Of a DNA stretch of 64,000 nt, positions 59,158-64,000 are shown piece by piece. The position numbers were made by a program, and so were the translations under genes. This DNA is from Cryptomeria japonica. Its lineage: Eukaryota > Streptophyta > Pinopsida > Cupressales > Cupressaceae. The notes under the pieces are model-generated. The model did no database searches and was not told the origin of the DNA. It saw only the letters and a program-made list of their open reading frames with translations. How positions within the stretch are numbered: the stretch's first letter is position 1; every line of letters begins with the position of its first letter. The DNA lies in assembly GCF_030272615.1 (NCBI RefSeq), contig NC_081408.1, forward strand, positions 605,793,673-605,857,672, written 5' to 3'.

Positions 59158-60120
59158 ACATTTAGGGAAGCATCAGGGGTTCTGAGTGGGACCAAGCTAT
59201 GGCGGAAGAGTATAGTTCCTTGATGAGGAACAACACATGGGATCTAGTTCATCTCCCTAAGGGGAGAAAGATGGTTCGATGTAAGTGGATCTATTGGACC
59301 AAGTTTGCAGCGGATGGTAGTGTGGATAAGTATAAGGCTCAGCTTGTTGTGAAAGGTTTCTCGCAGGTTGCAGGTGTTGACTATACTGAGACCTTTGCAC
59401 CCATAGCCAAGATGAACTCCATTCGTTTGACACTTGCTATTGCTATAGCTCATGCTTGGGTTGTACATCAGATGGATGTGAAGAGTTCTTTTCTTCATGG
59501 TGATCTTGATGAGGAGATTTATATGGAGCAGCCACAGGGTTTCATCCAGGATACTTCCTTGGTTTGCAGACTAAGGAAATCTCTCTATGGCCTTAAGTAG
59601 GCCCCCAGGGCTTGGTACGCCAAGATGGATTCCTTTCTTCTCTCCGCAGGGTTCACCAGGTGTCATTTTGATCCGAATGTCTACATTTTGCGACAGGATG
59701 ACTCTCACTTGATACTTGTGCTCTATGTTGATGACTTGATCATTACAGGGAGTACTTCATCCATCATTAGCAGGGTCAAATCTGCTTTGCATGACAGATT
59801 TGCTATGACTGACTTGGGTCTTTTGCACTACTTTCTCGGGATAGAGATTTCACAGTCACCTTCCGGGATTACACTATCGCAGCCCAAGTATGCTCTTGAT
59901 CTACTTGCACACTTTCATATGGCTGATTGTAAGCCTGCCCCGACTCCCTTTCTTTCAGGAGTCAAGATTGAGGCTCGGTGTTCTTCTCCACCAGTTGATG
60001 CCACTTTGTATCATTAGCTTGTGGGTAGTCTCATCTACTTGACTCATACACGCCCTAATATTTCATTTGCAGTTGGCATGGTTTCCGGCTTCATGCAGGA
60101 TCCACATGAGCTCCATTGGA
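59158..60120 (+). pseudogene. Copia reverse transcriptase
   Basis: RT motifs: MVRCKWIYWTKFAADGSVDK, GVDYTETFAPIAKM, HQMDVKSSFLHGDLDEEIYM, CRLRKSLYGLK-stop-APRAWY, catalytic LVLYVDDLIITGS near 59717-59755, and LHYFLGIEISQ. TAG at 59598-59600 and at 60015-60017, both CAG-to-TAG. The catalytic aspartates are intact. Confidence 0.9.
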
Positions 60121-60686
60121 AAGCCGCCAAATGCATCCTTCATTACATCTAGGGTACACATCACTATGGGATTCACTATACTGCAGGCACAGGACTTTGC
60201 TTGGTTGGTTACACAGACTCCGATTGGGTTGGCGATCTTGATGATCGTAAGTCTACTTCTGGTTACAGTTTTCACCTTGGTTCGGGCCCCATTTGTTGGC
60301 AGAGCAAGAAGCAACATGCTATTGCTCTCTCTTCGACTGAGGTTGAGTATCGAGGCACTGTTAACGCAGCGACTGAGACCATTTGGCTCTAGCAGATTCT
60401 CACAGAGTTTGGATTCACCACTCCACAGTCGATAGTTCTACATTGCGATAATCAGAGTGCTATTGCAATCTCGAAGAACCCGGTCCAGCACCAGCAGACC
60501 AAGCACATCGAGATTCATATGCACTATATCCGAGAGCTCATCCAGGAGCAGGTCATTGATTTGCAGTATTGTCCTACAGCAGAGCAGGTTGCTGACATAT
60601 TCACCAAACCTTTCACCGAGAGTAAGTTCCAGCAGTTGCGAGCTCTCTTGGGGGTGCGGGATGTGTCATTAGGGGGGGTCAGCTGA
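60121..60686 (+). pseudogene. Copia RNase H
   Basis: GYTDSDWVGDLDDRKSTSGY, ALSSTEVEYRGTVNAATETI, LHCDNQSAIAISKNPVQHQQ, TKHIEIHMHYIRE, ADIFTKPF: a complete Copia RNase H with the acidic residues retained. TAG stops at 60150-60152 and 60390-60392 interrupt it. The frame ends at TGA 60684-60686. Confidence 0.9.
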
Positions 60687-60951
60687 CTTCTCCTTCCTCT
60701 CTTATGGGGGGGACTTTTTCCTCTTTGAGGTTTTGTCCTTCTTCTTTGAGAGTCTTTTGTACATTCATCTCTCTTTTGGGGGGGAGTTTTTTTTCCCACT
60801 GGGTTTTCTCCCTTTCTTCGTTTGTGAGAGATTGCATTGCATATTTTTGCTTGCATATTGTACATGGGTACCTATCATGGCCTAATAGCCAGGACCCATC
60901 TTGCATTGTTGACTTGAGTCTTCATTCCCCTAAGTTGCACTTAAGGGGGGG
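60687..60951 (+). other. Copia 3' untranslated region with G-tracts and polypurine tract
   Basis: Contains repeated G7-G8 runs near 60663, 60706 and 60777, and ends in TTAAGGGGGGG directly before the 3' LTR. Confidence 0.8.
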
Positions 60952-61376
60952 TGTTGGTGTAAATAAATATTCATTTTGGATATTATTACACTTACTTAAG
61001 TTAACTTAGGATAATGCATCTCTTCGTAGTTTGGATTTGAGACACTTAGGGAAGTGTGCACATAGGGATAGAGCTTGTAGGAGAAATTCCACCTTTTGTG
61101 GTCTTATTTTGCTGTTACACTCCACATTCGGTGGGTCATCCACCTCTTGTGGAATATTATATTATTTCTTACCTACCCTTGTTTCTCATTGAGCCACATG
61201 TCATATTTGTGTGCTCATACATCCATATGGCCTTGCCTATATAAGCAGGCCTCTATTCATTGTATTGGTTAATCCAGTTGATCATTTGCATATTGATGAG
61301 AATACAGTTTGTTCTTGTCATTCTATTGTCTCTTTTATGCTTTTCATTGTGCCCTTGATCTTGGCAAAATCCTACA
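60952..61376 (+). repeat. 3' LTR of the Copia element
   Basis: 425 bp, same ends as the 5' LTR, preceded by TTAAGGGGGGG. About five differences from the 5' LTR (for example near 61131, 61149, 61198, 61305 and 61350), all G/A or C/T. Confidence 0.93.
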
Positions 61377-61892
61377 AGGATCAATAGCCAAAGAACAAGA
61401 TCAAACATGTAAAACCAACAGGTCGGCCTCCGCCAAAGAGATTCCTCTGAAAAATCCAAAAGATGAAGTGCAGATCAAAGGGAAGGTCGGCCACACGCCA
61501 AGGAACATCAGAATCAACAAACTGGGCTCCGCAAGCTATGGAAAGGATCCAGTAGATTCGCCAATGCAAATAGGTCCAAGCAGTTATGGTGCCAGAAAAT
61601 TGTCTCAGAATCCAAAATTGATAGCTTACCAGAAAATGATCTGAATGCTTCGCGGTTTAGGAATAAGGAATATGATCATGTCCTCAAGAAAAATCCAGCT
61701 CCACAAGATCCGGTGAGCCAATGCAAGAAAATACAAAAAGAAATCTTGAAACTGCAAAACACAAAACAAACAAAAAAGAAATATTTTTGGTTGATGCAAG
61801 ATTGCCAAGAACCGGGGATGCTCTTGCATCAGACATCCAGGGTTGTTGAAAAAAAGTCCCTCACTTTGCTGGGGTTAGAGGAAAACCAAGGC

Positions 61893-63250
61893 GGTCCACC
61901 TCTACCTGAGAAATCCAAGATGAGTCTTCAACTGGTTTGTCCTTCCATTTCACAAGATACTCTATGTACTGATTGCACCGGGTACTACGCCCAATCCTTG
62001 TGTCCAAAATGTCTTCAATCTATTCTGGTTCCTTACAGGGCAACTATTTCTCTAGTTCTGCAATACTATCTTCACTGAATTATGATTCATGGTACTGATG
62101 TAGATCTGCAATATTGAATATAGGTGAAATACTCAAACTATCCATTAACTCCACTTCATATGCATTTCTGGAGCTGAACTTCCTCAAGATCTTACAAGGT
62201 CCAAACTTCTTCATCTACAACTTGTTATAGGTTCCAACTGGAAATATTTCTTTTCTCAAATATACCATCACTTCATCACCAACTTCAAATTCCTTATGTC
62301 TCATTTTCTCATCTACTTTATCCTTATACTTGTTGTTCATATCCTCCAAATGTTGTTTAACCTGAATATCTAAGGCTGACATGTGTTCTGCAAACTCTTA
62401 TGATTTTGCACTCCTCTTATCTTCATTACTAATATCTCTCAATTTTGATATACCTCTAGGGTGTGCTCCGATAACAATCTCAAAAGGTGTTCTTTTGATA
62501 CTCGTGTTCACTAAATTATTGTAAGCAAACTTTGCTTGATTCAAATCCCAACTTTCAGTTTTCTCTCCAACTCATCTCAACAAATTTCCCAAGCTCTTGT
62601 TTACTACGTCTATCTATCCATCAGTATATGGGTGAAAAGTAGAACTGAATTTCAAATCTATCTTCATCTTCTTCCATAATTTTCTTCAAAACTAACCAAC
62701 AAACTTAGTGTCTCTGTCTGAAACTATGCTCTTAGGTAATCCATGCAATCTCACTACCCCTTGAAAAATAAGTTAGCTACATGCACTACATCCGATGTCT
62801 TTCTTACAAGGTATAAAATGAGTCATCTTCAAGAATCTATCCACCACCACAAATGTAAAATCACTCCCTCTCTATGTTTTAGGCAATCCAAGTATGAAAT
62901 CCATGCTTATATCCTCCCAAGGTCTCTCCGATACTGTCAAAGGTTTATACAATCCCACATTCTGACTAATACCTTTTGCAACTTGACAAATTCTACAACT
63001 CTGTTCAAATTTCCTAACATCCTTATGAATATGAGGCCAAAAGTAATGTTCACTTACCAATGCTACTGTTTTATCAACACCAAAGTGTCTGACTAATCGT
63101 CTGCTATGCTTCTCCTTTATCAGATTTTCCCTCATAGAACTCTAAGGTATACACAATTGAATTCCTTTGAATAACATCCCATCATGAATAAGGTAATCCA
63201 GTCATTTGCTTCTATCTACCATAACCAGCTCTCTACATGCTTTCCAAGGC
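61893..63250 (-). pseudogene. Chromovirus integrase with C-terminal chromodomain
   Basis: Zinc region with His and Cys pairs (RHFGVDKTVALVSEHYFWPH, CRICQVAKG; about 62990-63100), core Asp in ISMDFILGLP near 62880-62910, second Asp in IVSDRDTKF near 62700-62730, and the third position changed: HPYTDG-stop-IDVVNKSLGN near 62580-62635 has Asp where Glu is usual. It continues through FEVGDEVMVYLRKEIFPVG to a chromodomain at about 62022-61893 (EDILDTRIG, YLVKWKGQPVEDSSWISQVE). Several stops, mostly TAG. The aromatic cage is incomplete as read. Confidence 0.82.
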
Positions 63251-63318
63251 TCTGTGAAATCCGATTCATCATCATACAAGGTCTTCAACTCCTCAAACCC
63301 TAATATTGTCACTCCCAT

Positions 63319-64000
63319 CTATGTCAGCAAATTCCTCCTACTTAATGCATCAACAACTTTGTTTGACTTCCCACTCCTCTGCTTCAACACAAAGGTGTAA
63401 CTCTGCAAAAAAATTACCCATCTCATATGTCTCTGATTCAACTTACTTTGACTATTGAAATACTGCAAGGCTTGATGATTAGCATACAACACAAATTCTT
63501 TGGGCAATAGGTAATGTCTCCACTTATTCAAGGCTTGAACTATGGCATAAAATTCTTGATCATACACTGAATATCTCCTCCTAGCATCATTCAACTTCTC
63601 ATTGAAATAACTTATTGCTCTCCCTTCTTGATTCAACACGGCTACAATTGTATTCCCACTTGCATCACAGTCCACTTGAAATACCTTATTGAAATCTGGT
63701 AAAGCTAACACAAGCTGCTCAGTGACCTTCTACTTCAATAATCCAAAAAATTTATTTTCTTTGGTGATCCACTTGAATTCTTCCCTATCTCCTCTCATTG
63801 TCTCGGTCATAGGACTACAAACTGAACTAAAATTTATGATAAACTTCCAGTAGAAACTAGCCAATCCATGAAATGATCTTACCTCTCTAGTGCTTTCCAG
63901 TGTAGGCCATTCAACAATTACTTTTATTTTCTCAGGGTCCACCTTCAATCCATCCGCAAATATCACAAATCCCAAATAGACTAACTCTTCCTTCATGAAA
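63319..64000 (-). pseudogene. Chromovirus RT end and RNase H
   Basis: RT C-terminal part (EELVYLGFVIFADGLKVDPE, REVRSFHGLASFYWKFIINF) followed, after one stop near 63727 (TAG), by RNase H (FQVDCDASGNTIVAVL, VYDQEFYAIVQALNKWRHYL, NHQALQYFNSQSKLNQRHMR, VVDALSRR). The RT core with the catalytic motif lies beyond the window. The RNase H domain is open over 130 codons. Confidence 0.85.

Larger units (their letters stand above)
54723..61376 (+). mobile_element. Ty1/Copia retrotransposon, nearly complete
   Basis: 6654 bp. Two 425-bp LTRs (54723-55147 and 60952-61376) differ at about five positions by eye, all transitions, so the insertion is young compared with its surroundings. Primer site at 55148-55159, 1.4-kb leader, one gag-pol frame from ATG 56617 to TGA 60684-60686, polypurine tract at 60942-60951. 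Flanked by gggat/aggat (one mismatch). Gag-pol is broken by eight stops and one frameshift, all stops explainable by C-to-T. Inserted in the LTR region of the minus-strand chromovirus. It carries the same polypurine-tract/LTR junction as the TRIM at 42842-43175. Confidence 0.92.
61377..64000 (-). mobile_element. Chromovirus (Ty3/Gypsy with chromodomain), 3' half
   Basis: Minus-strand Gypsy element entering from the right window edge: RT end, RNase H, integrase and a chromodomain, then 3' untranslated sequence and the U3 part of its 3' LTR (from about 61840 leftward), interrupted at 61376 by the Copia element. A chromodomain at the integrase C-terminus defines chromoviruses and guides integration to marked chromatin. 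Each domain has stops. Confidence 0.8.

Overview
The window is nuclear DNA of a seed plant, most likely a gymnosperm (conifer). It holds one intact, intronless host gene in 64 kb, a pentatricopeptide-repeat (PPR) gene of the SVR7/SOT1 type at 49.7-52.0 kb on the minus strand. Almost everything else is decayed transposable elements, many nested in each other. The species is inferred, not proven.

Layout. 1-2142: 5' LTR and gag of a minus-strand Ty1/Copia element, inserted (5-bp duplication agttg) into a much larger plus-strand Ty3/Gypsy element of the Tat type (2143-19966). That element has a tRNA-Arg-like primer site, gag, protease, an extra RNase H placed before the reverse transcriptase (RT), a second RNase H, integrase, and a 3' region full of degenerate repeats. 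It is flanked by roughly 4-4.6 kb direct repeats that each carry a long unknown reading frame of about 1,100 codons. 20-24.4 kb: non-coding remains of a minus-strand LTR element with two minisatellites. 24.6-24.8 kb: a long hairpin and a (TA)n tract. 26-27 kb: a truncated LINE. 28-36 kb: a large minus-strand L1-type LINE (ORF1, endonuclease, RT, RNase H) followed by a third reading frame of unknown function. 37.3-39.8 kb: decayed Gypsy pol. 42.8-45.4 kb: hAT transposase pseudogene on the minus strand, with a 334-bp TRIM element inside it. 46.5-49.1 kb: LINE fragments in both orientations. 54.7-61.4 kb: a nearly complete young Copia element inserted in the LTR region of a chromodomain Gypsy element (chromovirus) that runs to the window end.

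Most unusual items. (1) The TRIM at 42842-43175 has two 135-bp LTRs, each containing a 72-nt tRNA-like sequence with RNA polymerase III A and B boxes. It shares a 20-bp polypurine-tract/LTR-start junction and the initiator-Met primer site with the Copia element at 54.7-61.4 kb, which suggests that family could mobilise it. (2) The Gypsy long repeats carry a large accessory ORF immediately upstream of the promoter, possibly encoded in U3. (3) The LINE carries a third ORF downstream of its RNase H domain. (4) Decay of the elements is dominated by C-to-T changes turning CAG into TAG, the signature expected of methylated CHG sites.

How they work together: there is no operon or pathway here. The relationships are insertion order (Copia into Gypsy, Copia into chromovirus, TRIM into hAT), likely trans-mobilisation of the TRIM, and one organelle-targeted host protein.
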